DNA of 64,000 nucleotides from Jaminaea rosea (GCF_003144245.1 NW_020289977.1:186001-250000), one strand, 5' to 3'; positions 11,492 to 23,150 are shown, counted from the first letter of the stretch. Made by a program: numbers and translations. Notes: generated by a model from the letters alone, not told the origin.

Positions 11492-13297
11492 TTACTGGCT
11501 CGCCTCACTCGCCGCTTTTCCCTCTTCAGCCTTGCCACCAGCTTTCTCCTCATCCCCGCTTTGCGCCCTCTTGTCCGAGAGTCCAGTCTGTGAAGAGGCG
11601 TACTTGGACTTGGCTCGGATCGTCTCTCCCTTGGCGAATAGGATGAAAGGCAGGAAAGCCAAGATGAGAGCGAGGATAGCAAGGAGCGTGCCAGCCCACT
11701 GCACGCCCATGCCGTTGAACATCTGTGTCGCGAAGAGCGGGGTGACCGCTGCAAACATGTTGCGCATCAAACCTTGTCCAGCGATGGCAGAGCTGCCCAG
11801 CTCCTGATAAGCGTCGCCCGTGTACGAATACACAGCAAGAAAGACGTGGTAAATGCCTACGAGGATGAGGCACAGGCCGACGAGAGGACCCCAGTATGAG
11901 ATGTCGGCACGGTAGCCAGTCCAGGCAAAGATAAACATGCCAATGGCGAAGAGAGGGGAGAAGATCATAGCACCGTACAGCCTAGCCTCGGGGACGGCGA
12001 CGCCCTTGTTCTCAGCCTTCTTGCGGAAGTAGAGGTGATCCTGGAACAGCCCTGTGCCGAATCCAATGAAGCAGCCCAGGATGAGCGGGATGTAGGCCAA
12101 GCCAACGTTTCCTTCGCTCCAGCCGTGGATGTCGCCAAAGGTAATATTGATGACCGAGAGAAAGAGGAAGATGACTCCCCAGGCGAGAGCGAGGTAGGCA
12201 CCGAAGAGGGAGACGACGGGCTCGCGAATGAGCAGGGTGACGGCACGCAGGCTCGACTCTCTGAAGAGCTGGGCGATCCCCTGGTTCTCAACTTCAGCAG
12301 GAGAGCGGAATCGCATGTCTCCAGTGTCCTTGCGCAGCTTCTTTGCCCTGGTGGTGAGAATAGCGCTGCCCCTCGTCTCGCGGAAGAGGACCGCCTCGAG
12401 GATGAAGACGGCGCCTGTGAAGCAGATCATGACGCGCTGGATCCAGCGCCAGCCGAGGTACTGGTCGATGTAGTTGGCATAGAGGGGCGCACCCACCGTG
12501 GAGACAATGGCGGAAAAGGTGAAGATGGACGTGGGGATAGAGCGCTCGTCATCGTCGAAGAGGTCGGCGAGCGTACCACCAACAAGGATGGTGCCTATAG
12601 ATCCGGTGACACCCTGGAAGAAACGGCCCAGAAGGATCGTGGCGATGTTCTCTCCAAAGACGAGCATGAGGGTAAAGACGCTGAATAGGCCAAAGGCGGT
12701 CACATAGACGACGCGTCGACCCGTGAGCTCGCAGAAAGGAGCGAAGAAGAGGGGAGCAATGGCGCACGAGGCATTGAACATGAAGAGGCCGAGCTGTCCG
12801 AGCTCGTTGGAGACACCAAATTCGGCAACCATGGTGCCGATACCACTGCTGTAAGCCGTCGTCGATAGACTGAGAGAGAAGCGTGAGGGGGGTCAGAAGC
12901 GCTCTCGTCACCATCACATCGCGCCTGCTCACCCAATAGCCAGCGTCATCGAGCACAGAAGCGAAGTCATCAACCACTTCTTGGGCTTGCTCCAGTTCAT
13001 TGGGTTCTCCTTGTCCCCCTCATCGAACTGCACGAGGATGATTCTGTCGTCCTTGTCCCCAGCTCCTTGGTACGTAGAGTCCATGGAGCCCGCAGCGCGA
13101 GGCGTGTGCGAAGGCGTGTTACGAGCCAGCGTCGTCTGGCCAGACATGGGCTGCGAGGCGTCTCCAGCAACATCATCGCTCGCTGAGTCGACATCGGCCG
13201 TCTCGGTGTGCGTGGCGGCGGCTGCGGCTCCTCCGCCTGCGTTGTTGGAGGAGCCTGGGAAAAGGCCAGCTGAGATGGACGTCTTCTTGAGCGCCAT
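11492..13297 (-). CDS. MFS transporter, DHA1 drug/polyamine type
   Basis: Plasma-membrane proton antiporter of the major facilitator superfamily, 580 residues from exon 1 (13297-12933) and exon 2 (12869-11492). A hydrophilic N-tail of about 95 residues precedes NPMNWSKPKKW, the signature just before TM1 in fungal DHA1 polyamine/drug exporters. TM2 is followed by the loop motif ELTGRRVVY, TM4 by LLGRFFQGVTGSIGT, and the middle loop has GWRWIQRV. The rest alternates helices consistent with 12 TMs, and the cytosolic tail is charged (GDEEKAGGKAEEGK). The start at 13297 (MALKKTS) is chosen over an extended frame with no family support. The intron of 63 bases has GTGAGC and CTCAG ends. The substrate cannot be told; polyamines, azoles or other toxicants are possible. 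Confidence 0.9.
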
Positions 13298-14831
13298 AGC
13301 TGAGGCGGTGGTGGCGAGGATGAAGGGGAAGTAGAGGTCGTCGTGTGACGAGGCAGTGGTGTTGGAGAAAAGGATGGGGACCCGCACTCCAGATGAAATG
13401 GATCTCCAGAATGACACTCGAGCGAAAGGTTGGGCCGAGAGCTGAGGAAAGTGAGCGGCGGATGAATTGTACCCTTGTTCTGCTGCGCCTGACTCTCGAA
13501 TCCTTGGTGACGACACCAATTGACACTCCTTGAATGACTACCGACGCGTCTCGCCTGCACCAGGGGTGGCCAAGAGAGAGGTTGCATAGCCAAGCAGAAT
13601 GACCACAGCTCTGCCTAGTCTCTCACCTCTTTCGCCACCTCTTGACGGGATGCCATAGTCGCTGTCTTCGTCGCAGTCTCACCGTCTTGTTGCTGCCCCT
13701 CCACGAGAGGCAGGCGAATGAGGCGTCGCCATGGCAGGATAATCTTGGGTTTCGACCGGAGTATTGCAACGCCTTGCTTCTCCCTGCAAGCCCGGCGTCC
13801 AAGAGCTGGGCTCTCCTCGATCGGCCTCCTCTGTCGAGATGACGGATGTAGTCGCCGAGGTAAGACGGACGGACGGACGCTTTCGACGATGAGGCGATGC
13901 ATTCCTGCGTTTTTTTTGGGCGTTGAGCCGCCGGCGGACTGCGTCAAGCAGCCACGCTCGATTGAATTTCGCCGCTGCCGCTGCAAGAGAGGAGGGCCGT
14001 TGGCAGCGACGAGCGACATCATCGTCACTCCCTTGGTTGAGCAGCCGCGTGCGTGTATTACGCCAAGGAGGCAACGGGGCTGGGCGTGCGCGAGCCTTTT
14101 TCATTCTCAGCATTGGGCTTGGATGACGACGAAACGCGACGGGAACGGAGTTGGTCGGCCGCGACTCGCCAGGACGAAGAGCAAAATGTCGCTCCCAGTG
14201 GAGGCCGCTGCTTCGACGACTGTGAGGATGAGGATTTCGCAGCGAATGGATTGAGCATGATCCACGCGTGTGTACCACACTTAATTAGAAGGCGAACAGC
14301 TTGATTGTGTCGCGACCGAGACCAGGCCGTGCCTTGGCAGCACCCTGACAACCTGACTACGCGCTTACCGCTCGATACGGCCCCCTCACGCGTGCTGTGC
14401 AATTGCTTGGCGGCCTTGGCTCCCATCTTGCGTCATCGATCTCTAATCTGGCTCTTCACACGTTGCTGATACGGTGTCTTCACACTGGCCGCGTATCTGC
14501 GACAGAGATATAGGGGAGAAGAATGCATATTTGGATGAAGTTGAAAGTTATCGGAGAAAGGACGAGGACGAGGGAAGGACGGAAAGATGGAGGTAGGGAC
14601 AACTTCAAGGTCAACGCAGAGACATTGAGAAGAAAACTTCTCCCCATCGGTATTTGTTCATTGGAAAAGAAGGGCGATGCCGGTCGAGTGGGCTTGAGAT
14701 TGACCAGAGGGGGCGAGGCGTGCTGAAGCTCGATTGAGGCTTGCGCGTGCGACCAAGCACCTTTCCGGGACTTCAGCTTTCATCTCCGGCTTGCCTTAGA
14801 CTTATCGAGGCCATGATTGGGTCGCGCGCGC
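13298..14831. other. Gene-poor interval
   Basis: Lies upstream of the MFS gene and downstream of the GPI-protein gene. It shows a GGAC repeat near 13866-13880 and an eight-T run at about 13911-13918. Several overlapping open frames are Arg-rich, mutually contradictory and unlike any family. I see no gene. Confidence 0.4.
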
Positions 14832-15770
14832 TTAGAGGAGAGCGGCAGCAGCGACACCGACAACGCCGGCGACGACGGCCGAGAAGCCGCGGATCGAGTC
14901 AGCGCCGTTGGCGCCACCAGAGGGCGACGAGGTGGCAGCAGCCGTGGTCGAGGCGGGCCTAGAGGCCGACGACGAGGAGGCGGGGGTCGAAGCCGACGAA
15001 GAGCTCGAGGGAGCGGAAGAGCTCGACGAGGACGAAGGGCGGCTGGACGAGCTGGACGACGATGCCTGAGAAGACGATCCGCTGGACGAGGAGCCACCAG
15101 CCGACGAGGAGCCGCCGGAAGCGGTGCCACCAGCGGCGCGGACGCTTTGAGGGAGGTGAGAGAAAGGGAAGATAGGTCAGCAAAAGTTTGCTTGAGGTAA
15201 GGGAAGCAGGAGAGGCGTGGCGAGAGCGAAGCGAAGCAAGGGCAGAGGCCACCGTCTGCCGCTGCCGCCTCTGTCTCCTTGTTACGAGGTATGCTGACAC
15301 GCGCTCGAGCAGTAGCATGTGCAAGGTGGCAACTGAGCAGCGATCATCCTCCAACATCTCCCCCACGTAAGGGCTCCCCCACCCGTCCGCTCTCACTCAG
15401 AATCGTCGAAGCTGCGCACGCGTACTCACCATGAAGTGGAGCCACCAGCGCGGATGGCGACCTGGTTCGAGGGGGCAGTCTGGCCGGCCGAGTCTCCTAC
15501 GGCGATGGTGACCGACTGGTCAGCGGCAAGGTCGACGTTCCAGGTGAGGCCCATCTCGCTGGTCTGGTCGAAGGAGCGAAGCGTGTTGGAAGTGTCTCCG
15601 GGCGCGGTGATGCGGGGGAAGTAAGGAGCCTGGCCACCGACCCAAGTGATGCGGGAGGGCTGGCAGGTGAGGAAGACGGTGGGCGTGTTCGTTGAGAAGG
15701 TGTTCTGGGCGAAGGCGACACCAGCGGCGGCAATGGCCGTAAGGGAGAGGGCGGCAGTGGAGTAGTGCAT
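14832..15770 (-). CDS. Secreted GPI-anchored Ser-rich surface protein
   Basis: Predicted cell-wall or plasma-membrane surface protein of 217 residues. Exon 1 is 15770-15430 and exon 2 is 15144-14832, with phase restored by TG+C to give Cys. Residues 1-21 form a signal peptide (MHYSTAALSLTAIAAAGVAFA). Residues 22-115 resemble the small beta-rich Kre9/Knh1-like domain common in fungal surface proteins, with TPTVFLTCQPSRITW, GGQAPYFPRI and MGLTWNVDL. A Ser/Gly/Ala stalk follows, then GADSIRGFSAVVAGVVG and a hydrophobic end AAALL, which fits a GPI-attachment signal with omega site near SGGANG. The unspliced exon 1 frame stops at once, so splicing is needed for the anchor. The role is inferred as structural or adhesive; no catalytic motif is seen. 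Confidence 0.85.
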
Positions 15771-17893
15771 CTTGAGTGATGAGTGAGAGTAGTGTGACTT
15801 GATGATGCTTGGTGAGGTGAGTCGAGTCCGAGATGGAGTAGTGGCGAGGAGGATGATAACGAGTGGCAAGGAGGGAAGGCGCAGCCGTCTCTGACCCGAA
15901 CCTCTTTCTATAAGCCTACCCGAGCGACGGAGCGTGGCGCGTTTCCCTAGGGGTCGAGGCGATGCGTGCGGGCAAAGAGAGCTCGCTCGCTCCTGGGCAA
16001 CTTTGGAATCGACGGGACAGGCAATCGAGCAGCCTCGGCAAATCGGCAGTCGAGTCCCAAGAGACGTCACGCTCAGTCCTCTCGGGGCGTCGGGCCCGTC
16101 CGTTCCCTCTGTCTGACGCTATGGCGATTCAATTCACACCTCGACCAACCCGCGAGTAGAAGGTGGCGGAACCAGGCAATGCAACGCAGCAGCACCGCGA
16201 GCTTGGATTTCGATTGCGAGGATCAGGATCATGTGCGAGGTGGAGAGAGCAAGCAGGGCAGGGCAGAGCAGAGCAGCGCTCAGGCCGCCCACTGCCTCAG
16301 CTCACGCTACGCAGAGGTCCAGACCTTGAGGCCATCCATCGGCTGCTCCGGCAGCCAAGAAAGAGAGGCACGCACAGGACGCAGAAGCAGGAGAGAGAGA
16401 GGGCGGCGCAGCAATGCTGATCATTGGCGCCTTCGCCATCGTAGGCCGGTTTCTCGTAAAGGCAAGAGCGAGGGAGCAACTAAAGCGCGGGCTTGGGCGC
16501 GGTGCGGGAACGGGCGAAAGGGGCAAGCAGGGCGGCAAAGGGCTGTGCTGTGACGCTGTCTGCACCACTACATCGACTGTCTGCAGCACAGGCCAGGCAA
16601 CGAACGCACGCACGTCCCCGAAGCTTCGTTCGTCTCTTCCCTCTCTTGGCACAGCGCTGGCGCTGGCTCTCATCCTTATTGCCGCTCCCGCCCTCCAGAA
16701 AGTCAAGAGTTGATTGAGAGAGCAGCTCAGCGGAGCGCTAGGCGTAGGTGTGGCGGCGCATATTTTCCTGCTCCGTCCCAATAGGGTCGAGCGGGTCGAG
16801 CCCATGGTAGGGTGAACCGCGCTGATCCGACACCAGTCCGGCTGAGTAGGCTAAAGTGGCTAGCTCAATATCAATCGACGCCTGCGCTACCCCGAGGAGA
16901 GGCGTCCGTATCTCACGGCAGACAAAGGAGGAGCTGGTCGGGTAGTGGCGGTGAGTGACCTTCTGAGGCCGAGGCTGAGCTGATCAACATCAGCGCCTCA
17001 TCGTATTCCGCGACAAGCTGGACGACCTCACCCTTTGGTCAGCCAACTGTTGGTTTCGCCCCGGCGGCCGATGTGCCGGCCTTGCGCGTCTGGCCGCCGG
17101 CTCGCTCACACAATCAGAATCGTCTTGCGTTGTCTCATTCGTCGCCGTAAATCCGCGACTTGGAGACAAGAGCCAGCGCATTGCAACATCGCATTGACCC
17201 GGCTGGAGCGCCCAATTGTAGACGCTTGTCAATGTGATGCGATGAAGAGGCCACTGCCAGGGATTAGACTCCACCGTACGACCCTGACCGCTCCCCATAC
17301 GTGCGACTCGTAAACGAACGGCCCATCTTATCTTCGCCAACTACTTCGACGCCCCTAGCCATTGGTCCGTCAATTGTAATCATTCACGCCTTTCCAGAAG
17401 AACCTGTAGATGCGCTGCCTAGCACGAGCCTGCCCCCCTCGGCTTCGAAGATGTCGAAAATCAGCTCGCCCCCTCGCCATCGGACGCAGGGGCGCAGGCA
17501 TTCATGCACACGCAGGGCAGCAAGCCGCAAGCGAATGAAAGAAGGGTGTCAAAGTCGCTTCGATACGCTAGCTGGCTAGATCTCGCTGCGCAAGTGGGCA
17601 GAATCGTGGAAGCGTAAAGCTCGGGTCTCGCATAGTGATATCTCTCTCGATGTACCACACTTTTCTCGTGGACAGCACCATGTTGTGGGCATCGGTCGTT
17701 TCAATCACCAACTGTGCGCTAAGAGGGCAGGTAGTCGAGAAGAATCGAGGGAATCGATATTGATAGAGAAGCAGGAAAAGTACAGAGGGGAGAATTCATT
17801 TGGAGCCCATCGCCGTCGTCGTCGCTGCCATCCGTTTTGACCGTCGTATTGTTATCACCATCGCGTTCCCAATCTCATCCTGATCGCGCCTGC
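15771..17893. other. 2.1 kb interval with no recognised gene
   Basis: Upstream side of the GPI-protein gene. It contains a GCAGAGCAGAGCAG direct repeat near 16258-16275, CTCGCTCGCTCC near 15983-15995 and AG-rich runs. Open frames occur on both strands but are compositionally biased, lack family matches and do not join by plausible splicing. It could hold a long 5' UTR, a non-coding RNA or nothing. Confidence 0.4.
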
Positions 17894-20800
17894 TTAGAAT
17901 GCCCTCAAAGCCTGCTCGAGCAGGGCATCCAGCCCATCCTCAATCCTGTCCAGCTGCTTCTCAAGCGGCAGATACGCCTGATGGACCTGCTGTTGTTGCT
18001 GAGCGTTCTGCTGCGCCTTCCCCCCTGCCCCAGCCTCACCACCACTCATAGCCAACGTCGCGCTCCTGAACAATCCCGAGGGCATCTGGTTGCTCGGCGG
18101 AGGGAAGAGGCCTGCTACCTGAGCTCGCGGTTTCTCACGCTCCGGCGCATAAGTGGTCACCGCTACCACGCTGTTATGCCTCGAGGCTGGAGGACTAGGC
18201 CCTGTCGGCCCGCCACTACCGCTCGCACTACGCGAGGCGATCCCTCCCCCCCCGCTGCTATCGCGTGAGGTCTGAGCCCGACTGGCCGACCGACTAACGA
18301 CGCGGGTGACGTACTTCTTTGGGTCTCGACGTGCCGCAGCGTCCACCAGAGTGTAGAGATGGTCGAGTCCAAAGTCGTCGCGAGGGATGAAGGCTGCAGG
18401 GCCGGCGTTGGCCATTCGACGACGTGGGGAGGAGGCGGAGCCAGCTACGCTTGCATTGTTACTCGAGTTGGCAGCGAGAGACGCTCCTGCGGCGGCGGCA
18501 CCGCCTACCACGATCGCGCCCGCTCCTGCGGCAGCTACCGTGCCTGCGGCCAAGGCGCCAGCCCCAGCTCCTCCAGCTGCCGCGGCTGTCGTAAGGGTGG
18601 AGATAGGCGTGGGGTTGGTGGTGGCTGCACTCTTGTCCGTTGCGGTCGACGCTGAACGAGGGCTGCTGTCATAGACGGAACCATACGAGCGATCCGACGT
18701 GCCGTCGACATTGCCCGATCCTTGCTTGCGATGCTGCCCGGGTCTCATGGCTGAGCGAGGCGGGGCTGTTACAGTTCCCGACGGCTGCGCTGTCGTAGGT
18801 GTTCGGCGACCAGCGCTGCTGCTTGAGCTCGTATTGGCGTCCGTCACTCGTGACAGAACCTGATTGATCCGGTCCTCTATGGTGTCCTCGTCCGAGGACG
18901 GGTTGCGCACGAACGATTCAAGCAGGTCACGATCTGAGGTCGCAGTGCTCGGCTTGGTGGCGGCCATGGGATCCGACGACTCGGGCAGCGGAGACGAAGG
19001 CGCGTCCATGTATTGGCTCTGCAGCGTCGAGGCGCTTGCTCCCCTTGTAGGGATCTTCGGCCTGAGCCCACTTGCAGTAGGCGTCAGGGTGCCTCCCGTA
19101 TCCGCTGAAGAAGGCTCCTTGGCGTCAATGGTGAGCACATCCTCCACGATGGAGCTGATATCCATCTCCTGGCCCCCTGCAGTCGGAAGATAAGAGTAGC
19201 GCACCCTCCCTCCCTCGAGTGAGCGAGAGGAGCGGATCTTGCCGTCGTTGACGAGGTAGAGGTCCACGCCTTGCTGATCATTGCGTTGTGCTCCCAGGAC
19301 GGCTGCCTTGCGCTCTTGGGCTGCAGCACGCTGTGCGGCGATGACTTCGCGACTGCGCGAGTTGGTCATACCACCGGCTGTTGCCGCTACTGCTGCTGCG
19401 CCTGCCGCGCCTACTCCTGCTACTCCCGCCGTACCCGTCAGCTTGGTCGCGTCCAGCTCAGACTGTCTCCTCTGCTGCTGCCTCTCAGCCAACACCCCCT
19501 CCGTAGGACTCAAAGACCTCACCGACTTGCCAGGTGGCGCCTTTGCCCCATTAGCGCTGGCAGCAGTGACTGCCCTCAGCACGAAAACAGGGTCTTCGCG
19601 TCGTATCTGCTCCTCGGCCATGTTAAGCAGCATCGCTGAGTCATTGGAACGACGCTTGTTGCTCGTTGACGACGAAGCCTTGAAGACGGGCGGGGTAGGG
19701 TACGCCTCCACGACGCGCGAGTTGGGCTGAAGATGACGCTCCTTGCCTGGCCCTTGGCGCTTCACGTCGACCGTGAGGCTATATCTCACACGAGGGCGGC
19801 TACGACGTCGTGATGTGCGCTCCTCAACATCGTCCCCTCCCTCAACTAGACCATCCGCTATTCCGAAGCGATCCAGCCCTGCTTCGACCACTTCTGCAAC
19901 TGTGGCATTGCGTGGCAACGAGAGGACCTTTTCACGGAAGCGTTGCTCAACTCCATCGGCAGGTGCGGCACCAGAAGGGCCACGCTCCGCCAGTACAGTA
20001 GTGGGGATGAGTGCGTTGGTCTGCGGATCAAAGGAGAGACCCTCTGGCAGGTCGTTCGGGAAGATGACAAGGCGAAGGGCGAAGCGCGCTTGTGGTGACT
20101 GCGAGAGAGCCATATCTGGTCCTTCGAGGGGAGTGCCAAGTGGTGAGAGACCGCCGGGTATCTTCACTGGGGCGCGGAGGCCACTCGGATCGGGTGACTC
20201 GCCGGCGTAGGCATTGGAAGAGGACCAGATCTGGCCGGGCTGGATACCTATGCTGCCCGGACTAGCCCCTTGTCGACCGCTGGGAGAGCGTGCACGCTTG
20301 AGGTAGAATTTGACAGCATGGTCGTCACTGAAGTCTTCATTGACCCTCGCGATTGCAGGGTTCAGGCTCAGATTGGACGAGATTGACGAGATGCTTCCCA
20401 CAGAGGAGCGCTTGACGCTCGGCATCACGGCGGACTCAGGCGCCATCTCGCTGAGCCTGTCGAAGACCTGCAATGGCTTCTCATCAGGGCCCAAAGGTCG
20501 CTCGCTGCCTTCGAGAAGCTTGACGCTGAGAATGAATTCGCCATAACCCAGTCTGAAGCGCTGCATTGCTTGGCGAACGAGGTCGCGCGCTGACGTTGAG
20601 TCGTTGAGGAGGACAGTCTTGAAGGTCGAATCGGCACCGATGTCGTCGCCGGCGAAGATGCGCAGAACATTAAGCATGGGGACGGAATTGGGCGTGGCCA
20701 TGAGCGAGCCAGGTCGAGCTTTGCCACCGCCAGGGCGTGAGATGAACTGGCCTTGGCCCGGATCCAGGCTTGACCGGTCTGATGACAGGAACTGACGCTG

Positions 20801-22843
20801 GTACGCTTCTTGCGTGAGACGATCCCTCTCCTGCACTCCCTTTCCCATGCCCGTGGTTCCAGAGTTGCTGCTCGGACGAAGAATACCCGCGCGCCCTCCC
20901 TCCTCCGACGGTCGTCCAATGATAGCAGATTCGTCTCCAGCAGAAGAGAAGGAGCCCGACTTGCGGTCTTTCTTATCCTTGTTGCGCGAGAAGAGACCAG
21001 AGAAGACGCCGGAGCGCTTCTTGCCCTCCTTACCTGCGTCGATGGTGGCAGAGGAGTCGTCCGTCGCGTCCATGGAGCTCTGCTTCGATTTGCGCCTGAG
21101 CTCCTTGTCCTTGCGAAGCTGCGCGGGGGTAGGGGAGCCTCGACCGTACGGGCCGCCGCCTGCAGCGTAAGAGTTGCCCGCCTGGCTGCCAGAGGAGGAA
21201 GCCATGCTCGCGTCGGAGACTGTGCGGTCTCGCTGCACTTGAGAGGGGAGGAAGCCACCGTCTGATCCGCCGACAGCGCTGTCACGGCTCTCTCCAGAGA
21301 AGGTGCGCTCGGTCGAAGGGCGCTGCTGCTGGTCTTGCTGTGAGCCGTACGAAGCGCGAATTTGCTGTTGCTGGGATTGGCCTTGTAGCGAGGGTCGCCC
21401 AGACCCCAGCTGGCTTTGGTCGCGAGAAGGTCGTGGCTGCCTCTCGTCCATGGGAGCATTATCCCAGCTTGTGCCAGGCGCGCGACCCTGCTCCTGAACC
21501 TGCTGCCCTCTGAGAATGCCACGCTGAGGGTCTGAACTAGCGTCGCCGCGTCCGCCGGCAAGGGCAGCAGCGCCGACACCTGCAGCACCAGCGGCGGCTG
21601 CAGCTGCGGCTGCCTTTTGGCTCTGAATGCGTTCCGCCTCCTTGGCATCCCAGTCCATACCGTCATCGGGGTCCATGCCGGCGAGCATCTCCCTCCGACC
21701 TGCGGCGGTGTCGACGCTTCCTGGACCAGTCTGCTGCTGCTGCTGTACGCTTGCCTGACCTCTGCTCCTTACATCCGGCTCGCTCTGCTCGAGTTGACCT
21801 CGTACTTCGTCCTCGTCCATGTCTTCTTCCTCGTCCTCGCCCTCCTCGTCGTCTTCTTCGTACTCGCCCGCGTCATCCATGTCTTCATCGTACTCGGATT
21901 CCATCTCATCGCCGCTGTGCTCAACGTACGAAGAGGGCCCGAAGATGACCGAAGGCTTCGATGCTGGACCGGGCGACGGGTTCTGAGGCGAAGCGCCGTC
22001 CCTCCTCCTCGACAAAGCCGACAGCTTGCCAGAGTGGACCGACATACCCTCAGGCCCCGCAGCATCCCTGCGCTTCACAAGGTGTGACGAGTAGATCTTG
22101 GATGGCACCTGGATATGGTCATCGTCTGTCGCCGAGGCCAGATCAACATTTCTATGCTTGTTGAGGCGAGCCAGTCGCTCAAAAGGAGTTTCGATGTTCT
22201 CTGCAGGTATATATCCGACCTCCTGCGTGCGAAGGACTCGGACGAGCCACCAGTAGCTGTTTGAGTCATCGAGCAAGGTGAGACTGTTCCCCTTGTTGAC
22301 CGTCGCCTGACCTTCGACGGTCGCGACGAAAGTGTGAAGCGCGTATACGAGGTCGAAGTCGATGTTCTCGTCTGGGATCGAGGGGCTAGATGAAAGATCG
22401 TCGTCTTCATCGTCGTCGAGCTCCTCTTCGTCTTCTTCCTCGTCATCGTATTCTTCATCGTCGTCTTCATCAACATCGATGCCTTGCTGGACAAGACCGC
22501 CCTCGCCGTCTTCGCCCTCGAGCTCGACGTGGCGACCGTCTGGCGTATGATGCGTGTAGTTGCGCTGTTGTCCTTCTTCATCTGACGAGTCGTCTTGTGG
22601 TTCGTTGGAGCGCTGCCTGACCAGAGTACGCCTAGGCTGTTGTTGCTGTTGTTGTTTCGTCATCGTCTGCTGCTGTGGCTCGTCATCTGAGCTGAATCCT
22701 CCCTGGCTCAGCTCGTCGCGAGGGGCTTGGGCTGATCTGGCAGCATGAGTCGCAGCACGATTGCCCTGTCGAGGATGCCTGCCTTGATTGGAAGCAAGTG
22801 ACGTATCAACCGACAGAGCCGGCTTTGCAGCAACGGATGCCAT
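17894..22843 (-). CDS. Very large SH3 + RA-like polarity protein (Bud14/Tea4-like)
   Basis: Single-exon protein of 1649 residues from the ATG at 22843. After a Gln-rich and strongly acidic N-terminus (Glu/Asp runs, about residues 90-155) comes an SH3 domain at about 160-225, with ALHTFVATVEGQATV, NSYWWLVRV and GYIPAENIETPFERLARLNK. That last stretch is characteristic of the Bud14/Tea4 class, which recruits PP1 and formins to polarity sites in yeasts. A second folded segment at about 720-800 (LNVLRIFAGDDIGAD, FKTVLLNDSTSARDLVRQAM) looks like a Ras-association/ubiquitin-like fold. More acidic, Ser-rich and Ala-rich disordered sequence follows. A conserved-looking patch near 1488 (DDFGLDHLYTLVDAAARRDP) and a terminal helix (LEKQLDRIEDGLDALLEQAL) close the protein. 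The SH3 call is firm; orthology to Bud14/Tea4 and the RA call are inference. It is much longer than its yeast counterparts. Confidence 0.82.
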   Translation of the reverse strand: MASVAAKPALSVDTSLASNQGRHPRQGNRAATHAARSAQAPRDELSQGGFSSDDEPQQQTMTKQQQQQQPRRTLVRQRSNEPQDDSSDEEGQQRNYTHHTPDGRHVELEGEDGEGGLVQQGIDVDEDDDEEYDDEEEDEEELDDDEDDDLSSSPSIPDENIDFDLVYALHTFVATVEGQATVNKGNSLTLLDDSNSYWWLVRVLRTQEVGYIPAENIETPFERLARLNKHRNVDLASATDDDHIQVPSKIYSSHLVKRRDAAGPEGMSVHSGKLSALSRRRDGASPQNPSPGPASKPSVIFGPSSYVEHSGDEMESEYDEDMDDAGEYEEDDEEGEDEEEDMDEDEVRGQLEQSEPDVRSRGQASVQQQQQTGPGSVDTAAGRREMLAGMDPDDGMDWDAKEAERIQSQKAAAAAAAAGAAGVGAAALAGGRGDASSDPQRGILRGQQVQEQGRAPGTSWDNAPMDERQPRPSRDQSQLGSGRPSLQGQSQQQQIRASYGSQQDQQQRPSTERTFSGESRDSAVGGSDGGFLPSQVQRDRTVSDASMASSSGSQAGNSYAAGGGPYGRGSPTPAQLRKDKELRRKSKQSSMDATDDSSATIDAGKEGKKRSGVFSGLFSRNKDKKDRKSGSFSSAGDESAIIGRPSEEGGRAGILRPSSNSGTTGMGKGVQERDRLTQEAYQRQFLSSDRSSLDPGQGQFISRPGGGKARPGSLMATPNSVPMLNVLRIFAGDDIGADSTFKTVLLNDSTSARDLVRQAMQRFRLGYGEFILSVKLLEGSERPLGPDEKPLQVFDRLSEMAPESAVMPSVKRSSVGSISSISSNLSLNPAIARVNEDFSDDHAVKFYLKRARSPSGRQGASPGSIGIQPGQIWSSSNAYAGESPDPSGLRAPVKIPGGLSPLGTPLEGPDMALSQSPQARFALRLVIFPNDLPEGLSFDPQTNALIPTTVLAERGPSGAAPADGVEQRFREKVLSLPRNATVAEVVEAGLDRFGIADGLVEGGDDVEERTSRRRSRPRVRYSLTVDVKRQGPGKERHLQPNSRVVEAYPTPPVFKASSSTSNKRRSNDSAMLLNMAEEQIRREDPVFVLRAVTAASANGAKAPPGKSVRSLSPTEGVLAERQQQRRQSELDATKLTGTAGVAGVGAAGAAAVAATAGGMTNSRSREVIAAQRAAAQERKAAVLGAQRNDQQGVDLYLVNDGKIRSSRSLEGGRVRYSYLPTAGGQEMDISSIVEDVLTIDAKEPSSADTGGTLTPTASGLRPKIPTRGASASTLQSQYMDAPSSPLPESSDPMAATKPSTATSDRDLLESFVRNPSSDEDTIEDRINQVLSRVTDANTSSSSSAGRRTPTTAQPSGTVTAPPRSAMRPGQHRKQGSGNVDGTSDRSYGSVYDSSPRSASTATDKSAATTNPTPISTLTTAAAAGGAGAGALAAGTVAAAGAGAIVVGGAAAAGASLAANSSNNASVAGSASSPRRRMANAGPAAFIPRDDFGLDHLYTLVDAAARRDPKKYVTRVVSRSASRAQTSRDSSGGGGIASRSASGSGGPTGPSPPASRHNSVVAVTTYAPEREKPRAQVAGLFPPPSNQMPSGLFRSATLAMSGGEAGAGGKAQQNAQQQQQVHQAYLPLEKQLDRIEDGLDALLEQALRAF

Positions 22844-22950
22844 GATGGGCGGCAAGCGAAGCTAGGGGGTTTGGTACTTGGTGGACGCGTGCAGTCAGGA
22901 GGAGAAGAGGGGGTGCCGCCTGGGCGCCTTCTTCTCTTCTTGAGAGCGGA

Positions 22951-22977
22951 GTCGTCGTCGTCGTCGTCGTCGTCGTC
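22951..22977. repeat. (GTC)9 microsatellite
   Basis: Nine perfect GTC units in the probable 5' leader/promoter of the SH3 protein gene, followed by GAG. Confidence 0.9.
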
Positions 22978-23150
22978 GAGATGAGGGAGAGAGCAAAGTG
23001 TGCGGCCGGGTATCTGCGTGTCTGCGTGCGTGTTGAGGTCGTGTCGCTCCTTTTCTCGCTCGTCGACGATGATGATCCGAATATGGCAGGACGTTCGACG
23101 TCGAGCGACAAAGTGATGCGGCCCCAGCGCGACCCGTCTCGCGGCGAAGC

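Noticed and set aside
13679-14278. Overlapping frames on both strands suggesting a gene between the MFS and GPI-protein genes
   Set aside because: Arg/Ser-rich readings compete with each other, contain no motif, and no intron set joins them into a longer protein.
16302-16805. 167-codon minus-strand frame in the gene-free gap
   Set aside because: Composition is typical of chance frames and no neighbouring splice signals extend it.
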